Shown one piece after another: positions 7,770 to 15,693 of a stretch of DNA of 40,861 bases. Both the position numbers and the translations under genes were made by a program. Source of the DNA: Kribbia dieselivorans NBRC 106261 (lineage in GTDB: Bacteria; Actinomycetota; Actinomycetes; Actinomycetales; Dermatophilaceae); the NCBI RefSeq assembly GCF_001552435.1, contig NZ_BCRE01000050.1, positions 1 through 40,861 on the forward strand, given 5' to 3'. Each line of letters opens with the position of its first letter. Positions within the stretch are counted from its first letter, which is position 1. Under the pieces are notes generated by a model. The model was not told the origin of the DNA, did no database searches, and worked only from the letters and a program-made list of their open reading frames with translations.

Positions 7770-10027
7770 TTACTGGCGCTTGGCCCGCTCGGCCGACGCC
7801 GGGTCGCCGGCAGCCCGGTGGGCCTCGATGAGGGTGCGCCACGAGGCATCGCGCCACGGGTCGATCTCGACGCTGCGCTGTGCCACATGGACGGCCTCGG
7901 CCACGTGACCGCGGTCGAGTTCGAGGCGGGCGAGCAGATCCGAGGCCTCGGCGGCGGACTGACGGTGGCGGTCCCGGGCGGGCAGGAGCCACTCGGCCGA
8001 GCCGTCAGCGGGCAGGACCTCGTCGACGTACAGGTCCAGGGCCGCGCGGAGCGCCTCGGCCTGGGTCGTACGGTCTCCGGCGTGTCGGGATTGGGTCGCC
8101 TCGGCCAGTCGTCGCTGGAACTTCTGCAGGTCGGTGACCGACTCCGACTTCGGTGCGAAGACATAGGAGAGCCCGTCGCGGATCAGCAGTTGCCGCCCTC
8201 GGCCCGGGAGGATCCGCTCCAGGTGCGTGCGCAGGCTCGACACGGCGACGTGGACGTTGTGGCGGGCCGATGTCTCGGGGAGGTCCGCCCACCGCGCTCC
8301 GATGATCACATCGCGATGCACGGCCGTGCCGGCGTTGAGCGCGAGGATGCGCAGGACGGCTGGGCAACCGGACGCAGCCCACTGAGGCTGACGGGTTGGT
8401 CGTGGACCCGGACGGTGAAATCGCCGAAACACGTGATGGACACTTCGTGCCAGGGCGGTCCGAGCGGCCCCGCGGTCGGGGCGGGCCGCTTCGATTCGCG
8501 TGGTCCTCGGTCGCTCTGGGTCGCGTGGGCGGCACACGTGTCGCGCCAGGTGGTCCACGCCACCAGGGCCGACTCGTCGAGTTGTCGAAAGCGGGTCTCA
8601 AGGCGTTGCAGGAGCGCCGTGTCCGGACGGCCGTGGCGGAGGAGGGCGGTGGCGACCACGGACTCGATCAACGCCGCTCCCCAGGGATCGTCGGCGCGGT
8701 CTCGGGCGGCGGCCACGGCCAGCGCCTCGCGGCAGGCGCGGGCGTCCCCGGTTCGGCACAGCATCGTGACGCTCACCAACCGTCGCAGCCACGGAAGGCC
8801 TTCGACCCGCAGCGTGCGATCGAGGGTGTCGAGGTCGGCCTCGGGGCGGGTGGGGTCGACGAGCGCCTCGACACAGGCCACTCCGACCTGAGCCGCTCGG
8901 TGCCACGCCACGTCGGCGTTCGATCTCGGGTCACCGGTCGGTGCGTGGTCGGCAAGGGTGGCGCGGGCCAGTCGCGTCTGACCCCGGGAGAGAAGGCGCA
9001 GGGCGGTCAGCGGCGCGGCCTTGGGGTCGGACGGCGGGAGCGGGGGCGCGTCAGGGGAGTGACGGAGCACCTCGGGGGTGTCGTCGCCGAGGTCGCGTGC
9101 GATGGCCGTGGCCTGCGCCTGCAGGAGCCGAGCCTCGGGCAGCCCCACCTCGTCGAGAAGTTCGGAGTTGAGGTGTTGCCGCAGGACCGCGTGGTAGCGG
9201 TATTGCGTGCCGCTGGATGCGTGGGTGCCGACGTGGACGAGGTCGACGGCCGCGGCGATCCGTCGGAGTGCCGTGTGGCTCCCGTTGGTGTCGAGCAATC
9301 GATCGAGGTGCTCGGCCGTCAACGAGTCGAAGGTGCTCGCCAGCCGCATCAGGTGCCGGTCCTGGTCGTCGACCTGGTGGAGCACCTCGGCATTGAGGTA
9401 GGCGCGCATCAAGGAGTCGTACCCAACGGGCTCGTCGAGGGGATCACCGAGGGGCCCCATCTGGCGGGCGAGTTGCCAGTGGAAGAGCGCGGCCGCCCAC
9501 CCGTCGGTGCGATCGGCGAGGGCGGTCGCCGCGTCCAGACCGATGGGGTCGTTGTAGGTGCGCGAGAACAGCGCGGCGACCTCCCAGGGGCGAAAGGCCA
9601 GGTCCTGGGCGGTGACGAAGCGAACCCGGGGGAACGCGTACCGCGCGAAGTTCAGGGCGGGCATCGTCCTCGTCGCGAGGATGACCGGGACGACCGGCGC
9701 GAGGCGCTGGATGAACTCGCCGAGACCCTCGTCCGTACGGCTGTGGGGGGAAAGGCCAGGGTCGTCGATGACGACGCCCGTCGGGATCTCCCCCGCCCCG
9801 GCGGGGTCACCCAGCACGTCGTCCGGTGAGGGCAATTGCCCGAGCGAATACCACCGCACTCCGCCGCCCCTGCTCGCGGTCCACTGGTCGAGCACAGTGG
9901 TCTTGCCCGAACCGGCCGGCGCCACGACCACGGCGAAGCCGTTGGCGTCGATGGGCGCCAGGAGATCGAGGAGTCGTGGGCGCGCCAGCGCTGAACCGGT
10001 GCGTCCTGCGTCGGTCAGTTCATCCAC
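7770..10027 (-). pseudogene. MalT-like ATPase/BTAD transcriptional regulator, frameshifted near 8364
   Basis: The N-terminal part reads in one frame to about 8364, and the C-terminal part continues one frame over. Adding one base gives an uninterrupted 752-residue protein. It has a P-loop APAGSGKTT at residues 36-44 in a MalT/STAND-like NTPase and a TPR-like middle. A C-terminal OmpR-type winged helix (ITCFGDFTVRVHDQPVSLSG, then AVLRILALNAGTAVHRDVII) follows, and then a BTAD bacterial activation domain ending in ERAKRQ. The lesion lies between GLRPVA and AVLRILAL, inside the DNA-binding helix region. GTG 10027 is the likely start, with GGAGG nine bases upstream. The gene converges on the eCIS operon and points away from the cargo gene, so control of eCIS expression is a reasonable inference. 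Confidence 0.8.
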
Positions 10028-10393
10028 CCCGCTCGTCCTCCATGGTCGATGGTTGAAGCCGCAATGGTCAGAGAAAACATACCCACTGAAGCACCCGCTG
10101 AGAAATCGGGTATTGCCGCCTCGCACCATTGTTTGCCGTACCTCTTCACGGCCTTCTGGGCGTGCCGTCAACCGTGTCCGCACGTTCACCAGCGCCGTTT
10201 CAGACTATCGGCGCACGAGGCGCGGCGCCGTGGATCTCGCAGATGTGGCTTCGTTCGCTTGGTGGCGGGGTTTTTGCAGCGCTCCGTGGCGGTCTTGTTG
10301 CCGCGATCACGCAGGACTGGCTGCAGGTAGGTGTCGCGGTCTGAACCGAGAGGGGTGCGCCCGGTCGGGGCCGTTTGGACCGCTGCCGCTACG
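10028..10393. other. Intergenic gap between eCIS regulator and metal island
   Basis: This is 366 bases without a convincing gene. Its left part should hold the promoter of the regulator, reading leftwards; AT-richer sequence at about 10050-10085 (minus-strand TATGTT near 10080) is the only promoter-like patch I see. The right part precedes the 3' end of the CadD-like gene. Short frames here lack ribosome sites and family signatures. If the metal genes and the tni genes form one insertion, its left junction must be in this interval, but I could not find an inverted repeat matching the 21347-21560 side or a target duplication. Confidence 0.5.
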
Positions 10394-10996
10394 TCAGAGT
10401 CCGAAGGCTCCGCCGCTGACGAGGATCACGATGCCGAGGCCGATGAGAACGATGGGGAAGAGGATGTACTCCCAGCGTTCGAGCACTTCGGCGATCGGGG
10501 GGCGGGTGGCGACGAACTTTGCCAGGGCCACCAGGACCGCGACGAGCGCGAGGAAGACGATGCAGTAGGCGACTACTGCGAGAGGTTCCACGCCGAGGAA
10601 GACAGGGGTGTAGACGCCGATGTTGTCGCCGCCGTTGGCAAGGGTGACGCCTGCGACTGTCCACACGCCGACCTTCTTGCCGGCAACCTTGGCCTCGTCG
10701 TCATCGTCGTCATCGTCTCCGCGCCAGGCCTGCCATGCGGCCCAGAGGCCGAGGCCCAGAGGGATGAGACCGAAGTACGGGATGGCTGCCGAGGGCAGGA
10801 ATGCTCCGGCACCGATGGTCACCAGGACCGCGGCACCGAGGATGCCGGCGAATCCGAGGTACTGGCCGGCCAGAATGCGGGCGGTAGTGCCGCGCTGGCC
10901 TGCCCCTCGCGCGAAGAAGAGGGAGAGCACGATGATGTCGTCGATGTTGGTCGCTGCGAACAGGCCCATCGCCTGCAAGACCGAGGTGAGGATCAT
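10394..10996 (-). CDS. cadD: CadD-type cadmium resistance transporter, copy 1 (200 aa)
   Basis: This is a small polytopic membrane protein of the CadD family, implicated in Cd2+ resistance by export or sequestration. It has about five or six hydrophobic segments and the conserved opening GLFAATNIDDIIVLSLFF, where the acidic NIDD pair is probably functional, matched by ANGGDNIGVYTPVF in the second half. An exposed loop holds seven consecutive Asp residues (GDDDDDDDEAK). ATG 10996 overlaps the stop of the upstream cmtR-like gene as ATGA, and GGGGAGGG precedes it, so the two form one operon under that repressor. A second copy lies at 17661-18266 and is clearly homologous along its length. Confidence 0.9.
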   Translation of the reverse strand: MILTSVLQAMGLFAATNIDDIIVLSLFFARGAGQRGTTARILAGQYLGFAGILGAAVLVTIGAGAFLPSAAIPYFGLIPLGLGLWAAWQAWRGDDDDDDDEAKVAGKKVGVWTVAGVTLANGGDNIGVYTPVFLGVEPLAVVAYCIVFLALVAVLVALAKFVATRPPIAEVLERWEYILFPIVLIGLGIVILVSGGAFGL

Positions 10997-11352
10997 GCGC
11001 CCTCCCCAGCTGCGTCGCATCCGGGAAGCGAGCAGGCGGGATCGATGCACGGGGCGTCTTCGTCCACTGCCAGGGTGGCATCGACCAGTGCCGTCAGCGC
11101 CTGCGCCAGGTGCGAATCGGCGATCTCATATCGTGTCCGACGACCCTCGGGCTCGGAGACGACGATCCCGCAATCGCGCAGGCATGCCAGGTGGTTGGAC
11201 ACGTTCGGGCGTGTCAGGTCCAGATCTCGGGCCAGTTCCGCCGGGTAAGCGGGATGGTCGAGCAGGGTCAAGATGATCCGGGATCGAGTGGGGTCGGCCA
11301 GTGCACGACCCAGGCGGTTCATCACGTCGAGACGCGAAGCAATAGTCAGCAT
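10993..11352 (-). CDS. cmtR: CmtR-like Cd(II)/Pb(II)-sensing ArsR-family repressor, copy 1 (119 aa)
   Basis: This is a winged-helix repressor that should release DNA on binding Cd or Pb. It has the CmtR layout: LGRALADPTRSRIILTLLD, the recognition region LTRPNVSNHLACLRDCGIV, and a Cys-rich tail. Cysteines fall at residues 57, 61 and 102, the ligand positions known for Mycobacterium tuberculosis CmtR, with extra Cys at 107 and 112. ATG 11352 is chosen because a -10-like TATAGT ends 7 bases before it, so the mRNA is probably leaderless; longer in-frame extensions lack family similarity. It is the first gene of the cmtR-cadD operon. Copy 2 at 15334 shares the first 17 residues exactly. Confidence 0.93.
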   Translation of the reverse strand: MLTIASRLDVMNRLGRALADPTRSRIILTLLDHPAYPAELARDLDLTRPNVSNHLACLRDCGIVVSEPEGRRTRYEIADSHLAQALTALVDATLAVDEDAPCIDPACSLPGCDAAGEGA

Positions 11353-11388
11353 GGACTGAACTATACAGCGCGAACTGAACACTCGGTC
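11353..11388 (-). promoter_or_regulatory. Leaderless promoter/operator of cmtR copy 1
   Basis: On the minus strand, TATAGT (plus 11360-11365) ends 7 bases before the ATG, with GTGACC-like -35 sequence about 19 bases further out. GTTCAG occurs twice around it. The segment CTGTATAGTTCAG resembles CTGTATGGTCAG upstream of cmtR copy 2, so this is a candidate shared CmtR binding region. Confidence 0.5.
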
Positions 11389-11575
11389 ACAGGCGTCAGC
11401 CCAGATCGCATGCCCGCAAGGGGATCCTTCACCGGGACAGCGGCCGACGGCAGGCCGGAGGAATAGGCGTCGCGATAGGGTGCACCCCGCGCAACAGAAC
11501 CGTTGCGAAAGGTCTAACACCCCAACGCAACAGAGTGGGCCGCCATGCGCTGCCACGGGCCCGTGAACTTCGGTG

Positions 11576-11974
11576 TCACAGGTAGCGGCAGACATCCTCG
11601 GGGGAGCACGTGGCCGGGTCGCCGGCGGCGGCGTCCTCGCGCAGGTCGGCGATCGTGGTGCGTAGCTGCGCGAGCTCGGCGAGTTGCCGGTCGATCACAT
11701 CAAGGCGGGTGTCGAGCAGGTCGGTGACGTGCCGGCAGGGGGCCTGCCCCCGGTCGCGGATGTCCAGCACCTGACCGATCTGGGCCAGGGTCAGCCCGGC
11801 CGCTTGCCCCCGGCGGATGAAGTCCAGCCGGTCGAGCACCTCGGCGCCGTAGTCCCGGTAGCCCGCCGGGGTGCGGTCCGCGGCGGGTAGCAGCCCGACC
11901 TCCTCGTAGTACCGCAGGGTCTTGCTCGTCGTGCCCGACGCCCGAGCCACCTCACCGATCCGCATGCCACTCAT
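11576..11974 (-). CDS. merR: MerR-family metal-responsive regulator (132 aa)
   Basis: This activator/repressor is divergent from the mercuric reductase gene. The N-terminal helix-turn-helix is typical (MRIGEVARASGTTSKTLRYY; EEVGLLPAADRTPAGYRDYG), followed by the long dimerisation helix. Thiols sit at Cys80, Cys123 and Cys129. Cys80 aligns with the first Hg/Zn ligand of MerR/ZntR proteins, while the last two are six residues apart rather than the nine of Tn501 MerR, so the metal could be Hg(II) or another soft metal. Position and operator favour control of merA. ATG 11974 follows AAGGGGGAG; the internal ATG that starts MRIGEV is an alternative. Confidence 0.88.
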   Translation of the reverse strand: MSGMRIGEVARASGTTSKTLRYYEEVGLLPAADRTPAGYRDYGAEVLDRLDFIRRGQAAGLTLAQIGQVLDIRDRGQAPCRHVTDLLDTRLDVIDRQLAELAQLRTTIADLREDAAAGDPATCSPEDVCRYL

Positions 11975-11982
11975 TCTCCCCC

Positions 11983-12013
11983 TTGACCTTCCAGTGCACT
12001 GGAAGGTCGATCC
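11983..12013 (+). promoter_or_regulatory. MerR-type operator/promoter of merA
   Basis: TTGACC (11983-11988) serves as the -35. A perfect 24-base palindrome at 11985-12008 (half-site GACCTTCCAGTG) fills the space to a weak -10 candidate, GATCCT at about 12009-12014. The resulting spacer of about 20 bases is over-long, as is characteristic of promoters activated by MerR-family DNA distortion. The palindrome also overlaps the upstream region of the divergent regulator, allowing autoregulation. Confidence 0.8.
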
Positions 12014-12036
12014 TGAGGGCGATGAAGGAGGAGTTC

Positions 12037-13485
12037 ATGACGGCAACGGCTAACAGCAGGTCGTATGACCTGGCAATGATCGGGTCCGGTGGGGCGGCGT
12101 TCGCGGCCGCGATCCGCGCCACCAACCTCGGCAGACGGGTGGTGATGATCGAGCGTGGCACCGTCGGCGGTACCTGCGTGAACACCGGGTGCGTGCCCTC
12201 CAAGGCCTTGCTCGCGACCGCCGAGGCCCGCCACGTCACACTCGACGCCTCCCGGTTCCCCGGCCTGCCGCTCCCCGAAGTCCGGCCGGTCGACATGCCC
12301 GCCTTGATCGCCGGCAAGGATCGGCTCGTCGGGTCACTGCGTGGCGAGAAGTACCTGGACCTGGCCACCGAGTACGGATGGGATCTCCACCCCGGGGACG
12401 CCACGTTCGTCGGCACACCCAGCGAGCCGGCACTGCGCGTCACCGGCCCTGACGGCACGGTGGAGACGGTCCGGGCCGCGCACTACCTCATCGCCACCGG
12501 CTCCAGGCCCTGGGCGCCGCCGGTCCCCGGCCTGCAGGAGGCCGGTTACCTGACCTCGACCACCGCGATGGAACTGGACCACGTCCCGGAGTCGCTGCTG
12601 GTCATCGGCGGCGGCTACGTCGCGATGGAGCAGGCCCAGCTCTTCGCTCGGCTCGGCGTCCGGGTCACCATGCTGGTCCGCTCACGGCTGGCGTCCCAGG
12701 AAGAACCCGAGGCGTCCACCGCCCTGGATGAGATCTTCACGGACGAAGGCATCCAGATCATCCGCGGCGCGGTGCCCAGCGCGGTCCGCCGCGACCCGGC
12801 CACCGGCGAGGTCACGGTCACTGCCACCACCACTGACGGCTCACAGGAACTCCGGGCGGCCGAGGTACTCGTCGCCACCGGGCGCCGCCCGGTCACCGCC
12901 ACGCTCGGTCTCGACACCGTCGACGTGCGCACCGGCGACCACGGCGAGGTGGTCGTCGACAGCCATCTGCGCAGCACCAACCCGCGCGTCTGGGCTGCCG
13001 GTGACGTCACCGCCCACCGTCAGTTCGTGTACGTCGCCGCGGCCCACGGCGCCCTCGTCGCCGACAACGCCCTCACCGGCGCCGGCCTCGAGGTCGACTA
13101 CCGCCACCTGCCCCGGGTCGTGTTCACCAGCCCCGCCCTGGCCGCCGTCGGGATGACCGAACGGCAGGCCTCCGCTGCCGGGATCCGCTACGACAGCCGT
13201 GTCCTGTCACTCGCGCACGTCCCACGCGCGATCGTCAACCGCGACACCCGCGGGTTCATCAAGATGGTCACCGACGCCGACACCGGCCGCATCATCGGCA
13301 TTACCGCCCTGGCCCAGGACGCCGGCGACCTCGCCGCCGCCGGGGTCTACATGCTCGAGGCCGGCATGACCACCAGCCAGGTCGCCAATCTCTGGAGCCC
13401 CTACCTGACCATGGCCGAAGGCCTCAAGCTCACCGCGCAGGCCTTCACCACCGACATCGCCAAGCTCTCCTGCTGCGCGGCGTGA
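12037..13485 (+). CDS. merA: Mercuric reductase (482 aa)
   Basis: This is an FAD disulfide oxidoreductase that should reduce Hg(II) to Hg(0) with NADPH in the cytoplasm. Visible are the FAD Rossmann motif DLAMIGSGGAAFAAAI, the redox pair in GGTCVNTGCVPSK (Cys47, Cys52), a second dinucleotide fold LLVIGGGYVAMEQAQLFARL, and FAD-binding NPRVWAAGDVT. The C-terminal vicinal pair SCCAA (Cys479-Cys480) receives Hg and separates MerA from other family members. The N-terminal NmerA metal-binding domain is absent. ATG 12037 is preferred because AAGGAGG precedes it by 7 bases; an earlier in-frame start would lie inside the operator. No merT, merP or merB is nearby. Confidence 0.95.
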   Translation: MTATANSRSYDLAMIGSGGAAFAAAIRATNLGRRVVMIERGTVGGTCVNTGCVPSKALLATAEARHVTLDASRFPGLPLPEVRPVDMPALIAGKDRLVGSLRGEKYLDLATEYGWDLHPGDATFVGTPSEPALRVTGPDGTVETVRAAHYLIATGSRPWAPPVPGLQEAGYLTSTTAMELDHVPESLLVIGGGYVAMEQAQLFARLGVRVTMLVRSRLASQEEPEASTALDEIFTDEGIQIIRGAVPSAVRRDPATGEVTVTATTTDGSQELRAAEVLVATGRRPVTATLGLDTVDVRTGDHGEVVVDSHLRSTNPRVWAAGDVTAHRQFVYVAAAHGALVADNALTGAGLEVDYRHLPRVVFTSPALAAVGMTERQASAAGIRYDSRVLSLAHVPRAIVNRDTRGFIKMVTDADTGRIIGITALAQDAGDLAAAGVYMLEAGMTTSQVANLWSPYLTMAEGLKLTAQAFTTDIAKLSCCAA

Positions 13486-13548
13486 ACCTGCCCCGCACAC
13501 AGGGACACCGATAGGGGACCGCCTCGCCCCGGGGCGCGAGACAAGAAA

Positions 13549-13773
13549 ATGGGCGCCGATCAGCCCTACTTACTGGCACCCCTGCGTATCGGACCTGCAA
13601 CCACCGGGGAGTTCAGTCGATGCAAGAACTCCCGTCCCAGGCCTATATCTGGACGTCTTCACGACCTCTACGTGCTCGACCCGACGAGGACAGCACTGGA
13701 CGACGCGATGACCGCCTTGCGGCGCCGCCATGAGGCCGCGGTCCGTTTGGGCCGCGTCACCGCACCACCATGA
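13549..13773 (+). other. Possible small ORF or gene remnant, 74 codons
   Basis: This is an open frame between merA and the convergent small membrane gene. Its last 38 residues (LDPTRTALDDAMTALRRRHE ...) look helical and protein-like, whereas the first half does not. No ribosome site precedes ATG 13549, and the end overlaps the 46-residue gene on the other strand by 17 bases. I do not recognise a family. It may be the truncated tail of a gene lost when the island was assembled, or it may not be coding. Confidence 0.2.
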
Positions 13774-13897
13774 CCACGATCGTCACCACGTAAGCCGCGG
13801 CGACCAGACCGATCCCCAGCAGGGTGAGCACCACCCCGCGCCGGGCCGGCCGCTGGCCCTCGTCCGGCCCGGGGCCCTTGCCGTGCTTCGCGGTCAT
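13757..13897 (-). CDS. Small single-span membrane protein (46 aa)
   Basis: The product has a hydrophilic, basic N-terminus (MTAKHGKGPGPDEGQRPARR) followed by one hydrophobic segment, GVVLTLLGIGLVAAAYVVTI, and a short Val-rich end. The positive-inside rule puts the N-terminus in the cytoplasm. AGGAG stands four bases before ATG 13897. It lies 64 bases downstream of the CDF transporter gene on the same strand and so probably belongs to the arsR-CDF operon. I do not recognise a family. Its place suggests a small accessory to metal efflux, but nothing in the sequence proves that. Confidence 0.6.
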   Translation of the reverse strand: MTAKHGKGPGPDEGQRPARRGVVLTLLGIGLVAAAYVVTIVVMVVR

Positions 13898-13961
13898 CGC
13901 GCGCTCCTAAGACGTTGCTCAAGCATGTGCGGCTCTCGCGAGCGGGCTTCCGTGCCGAGTG

Positions 13962-14873
13962 CTACCAGCTCAGGTCGTGACAGCCGTCGCTGCCGGCGCC
14001 CTCCACCTGCAAGGTGGCATGGGCGATACCGTAACGGTCGCGCAGCACCCGGCGCGCGCCGGCAAGCACGGCGCCGTGGTCCGCGCCCTGGTCAGCGACC
14101 AGGTGGGCCGTGGCCACGTTCATCCCCGACGTCAGGGTCCACAGGTGCAGGTCGTGGACCTCCTCCACCCCCTCGACCGCGTCCAGGTCACCGGCGACGT
14201 CCTCCGGGTCCACCCCTTCCGGGGCGTGCTGGCCCAGCACCGCGATCACCTGCCTGCCCAGAACCACTGCCCGGATGATGACGAAGACCGCGATGAGCGC
14301 CGCGACCACGACGTCCCAGATCGGCTGGCCGGTGAGGATGATCAGCACGCCGGCGACCATGACACCCACCGACCCGGCGGCGTCGGCGATCACCTCGTAG
14401 TAGGCGCCCTTGACGTTCAGGCTGTCCTTGGCCCCGCTGCGCAGCAGCAGCATGGAGATGATGTTGATCACCAGGCCGGCGAAGCCGACCGCGAGCATGG
14501 CGCCGGAGGCCACCTCCGGCGCGTCGCCCAGCCGGCTGATGGCCTCGACCACCACGTACACCCCGACCGCGAGCATCGCCAGCACCGCCAACGCCGAGGC
14601 GAACACCTCGGCCCGGTAGGAGCCATAGGTGCGTCGCCCTGTGGAGTCCGGCCGGCTCGCGATGCGCGTCGCCAGCAGCGCCGCACCCAGCACCACCACA
14701 TCGGCAGCCATGTGCCCGGCATCCGACAGCAGCGCCAACGACCCCGACACCAGCCCCGCGACCAGCTCGATCAGGAAGAAGCCCGCCGTCAGGGCGAACG
14801 CCCCCGCCAGCCGCCGACGGTAGCGGCCACCGGCATGCCCGGTCGCCGGGGCATGGCTGTGTCCCGCCCCCAT
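13962..14873 (-). CDS. czcD: Cation diffusion facilitator metal/H+ antiporter, CzcD-like (303 aa)
   Basis: This exports divalent cations such as Zn, Cd or Co in exchange for protons. There are six membrane segments and the family's paired acidic/His site: LLSDAGHMAADVVVLGAALL in TM2 and YYEVIADAAGSVGVMVAGVL in TM5. The TM5 site reads E-x3-D rather than the H-x3-D of E. coli ZitB. A cytoplasmic C-terminal domain follows (VEGVEEVHDLHLWTLTSGMN), with a His-rich N-terminus (GHSHAP) and a CH pair near the end. ATG 14873 overlaps the stop of the upstream ArsR gene by one base (TGATG), so the repressor and transporter are coupled and probably co-regulated by metal. Confidence 0.93.
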   Translation of the reverse strand: MGAGHSHAPATGHAGGRYRRRLAGAFALTAGFFLIELVAGLVSGSLALLSDAGHMAADVVVLGAALLATRIASRPDSTGRRTYGSYRAEVFASALAVLAMLAVGVYVVVEAISRLGDAPEVASGAMLAVGFAGLVINIISMLLLRSGAKDSLNVKGAYYEVIADAAGSVGVMVAGVLIILTGQPIWDVVVAALIAVFVIIRAVVLGRQVIAVLGQHAPEGVDPEDVAGDLDAVEGVEEVHDLHLWTLTSGMNVATAHLVADQGADHGAVLAGARRVLRDRYGIAHATLQVEGAGSDGCHDLSW

Positions 14874-15247
14874 CAGCCCTGCCCCTCGTGGCGGGCGTGC
14901 TCACGGGAGACGTCCAGCAGCATCCGCACATGCCCGTCAGCGAGGCGGTAGTACACCATCCGCCCCTCCCGGCGGTTCTCGACCACCCCAGCGGTACGCA
15001 GCACCCGCAGCACCTGGGACACCGACGCCTCCGCGACATCGACCGACGCCGCCAGGTCACACACGCACAGCTCGCCGGCCTCCAGCAACGCATACAGCAC
15101 CCGGGCACGGCGCGGGTCCCCCAGGAGCTTGAACAGCTCGGCCAACCTGCCGGCCTCGCGCTCGTCGGGGATCCTCTCCCGGGTCAGCGCCACCTTCTCC
15201 GGATGGACGGCGGTGACCTGACACGAATCCAACGGCGTCACACTCAT
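14873..15247 (-). CDS. ArsR/SmtB-family metal-sensing repressor (124 aa)
   Basis: This winged-helix repressor is the first gene of the CDF operon. The DNA-binding core is AELFKLLGDPRRARVLYALL ... VDVAEASVSQVLRVLRTAGV. It has metal-site features of both known types: the ELCVCDLA motif gives the two cysteines of an alpha-3 site, and ADGHVRMLLDVSREHARH supplies the D-x-H ... H-x2-H pattern of a SmtB/CzrA-like alpha-5 zinc site. A Zn or Cd response is therefore expected. ATG 15247 is preferred because a -10-like TATGGT ends six bases ahead, suggesting a leaderless transcript; the longer in-frame version runs through the promoter. Confidence 0.92.
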   Translation of the reverse strand: MSVTPLDSCQVTAVHPEKVALTRERIPDEREAGRLAELFKLLGDPRRARVLYALLEAGELCVCDLAASVDVAEASVSQVLRVLRTAGVVENRREGRMVYYRLADGHVRMLLDVSREHARHEGQG

Positions 15248-15333
15248 GCCACGACCATACACCAATGCAGATGTGCAGATATCAGCAGCGGGAGCCACAC
15301 ACGAGAGGTCAGCAGGTTCTGTATGGTCAGCGC
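15248..15333. promoter_or_regulatory. Divergent promoters of arsR and cmtR copy 2
   Basis: Both genes have TATGGT ending six bases before their ATG (minus strand 15254-15259; plus strand 15322-15327), which suggests two face-away leaderless promoters. GCAGAT is repeated at 15268-15273 and 15275-15280 and may belong to the ArsR operator. CTGTATGGTCAG next to cmtR resembles the corresponding segment before cmtR copy 1. Confidence 0.5.
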
Positions 15334-15693
15334 ATGCTGACTATTGCTTCGCGGCTGGACGTGATGAACCGGCTGGGCCGGGCGATGGCCGACCCGACCC
15401 GCTCCCGCATCCTCATGACACTCTTCGAGGGCCCGAGCTACCCGGCGGTACTCGCCCGCGACCTAGGCCTGACCCGGTCGAACGTGTCGAACCACCTCAC
15501 CTGCCTGCGGGACTGCGGCATCGTCGTGGCCGAGCCCGAGGGGCGCCAGACGCGGTACGAGATCGCCGACCCCCACCTGGGGGCGGCGATGACCGCGCTG
15601 GTCGAGGTGACGCTGGCCGTCGATGAGAACGCCCCGTGCGTGGATGCCACCTGCACGGTGCCCGGCTGCTGCCCGAGCGGGACCGTGGCATGA
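15334..15693 (+). CDS. cmtR: CmtR-like Cd(II)/Pb(II)-sensing ArsR-family repressor, copy 2 (119 aa)
   Basis: It has the same length and plan as copy 1, with LGRAMADPTRSRILMTLFEG, LTRSNVSNHLTCLRDCGIVV and a Cys-rich tail. Cys57, Cys61 and Cys102 are at the CmtR ligand positions, with additional Cys at 107, 112 and 113. The tail CTVPGCC is more thiol-rich than that of copy 1. Its stop overlaps the start of the P-type ATPase gene as ATGA, so this repressor heads a three-gene operon of repressor, ATPase and CadD. ATG 15334 is chosen for its -10 spacing and the exact start shared with copy 1. Confidence 0.93.
   Translation: MLTIASRLDVMNRLGRAMADPTRSRILMTLFEGPSYPAVLARDLGLTRSNVSNHLTCLRDCGIVVAEPEGRQTRYEIADPHLGAAMTALVEVTLAVDENAPCVDATCTVPGCCPSGTVA

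Noticed and set aside
8396-9829. 477-codon plus-strand frame opposite the regulator
   Set aside because: Composition is Gly/Arg/Val-rich without motifs, while the opposite strand encodes a P-loop/BTAD protein.
13668-13922. 84-codon minus-strand frame downstream of the CDF gene
   Set aside because: It lacks a ribosome site and is Arg/Gly-rich; the 46-residue membrane gene in another frame of the same strand explains this stretch better.
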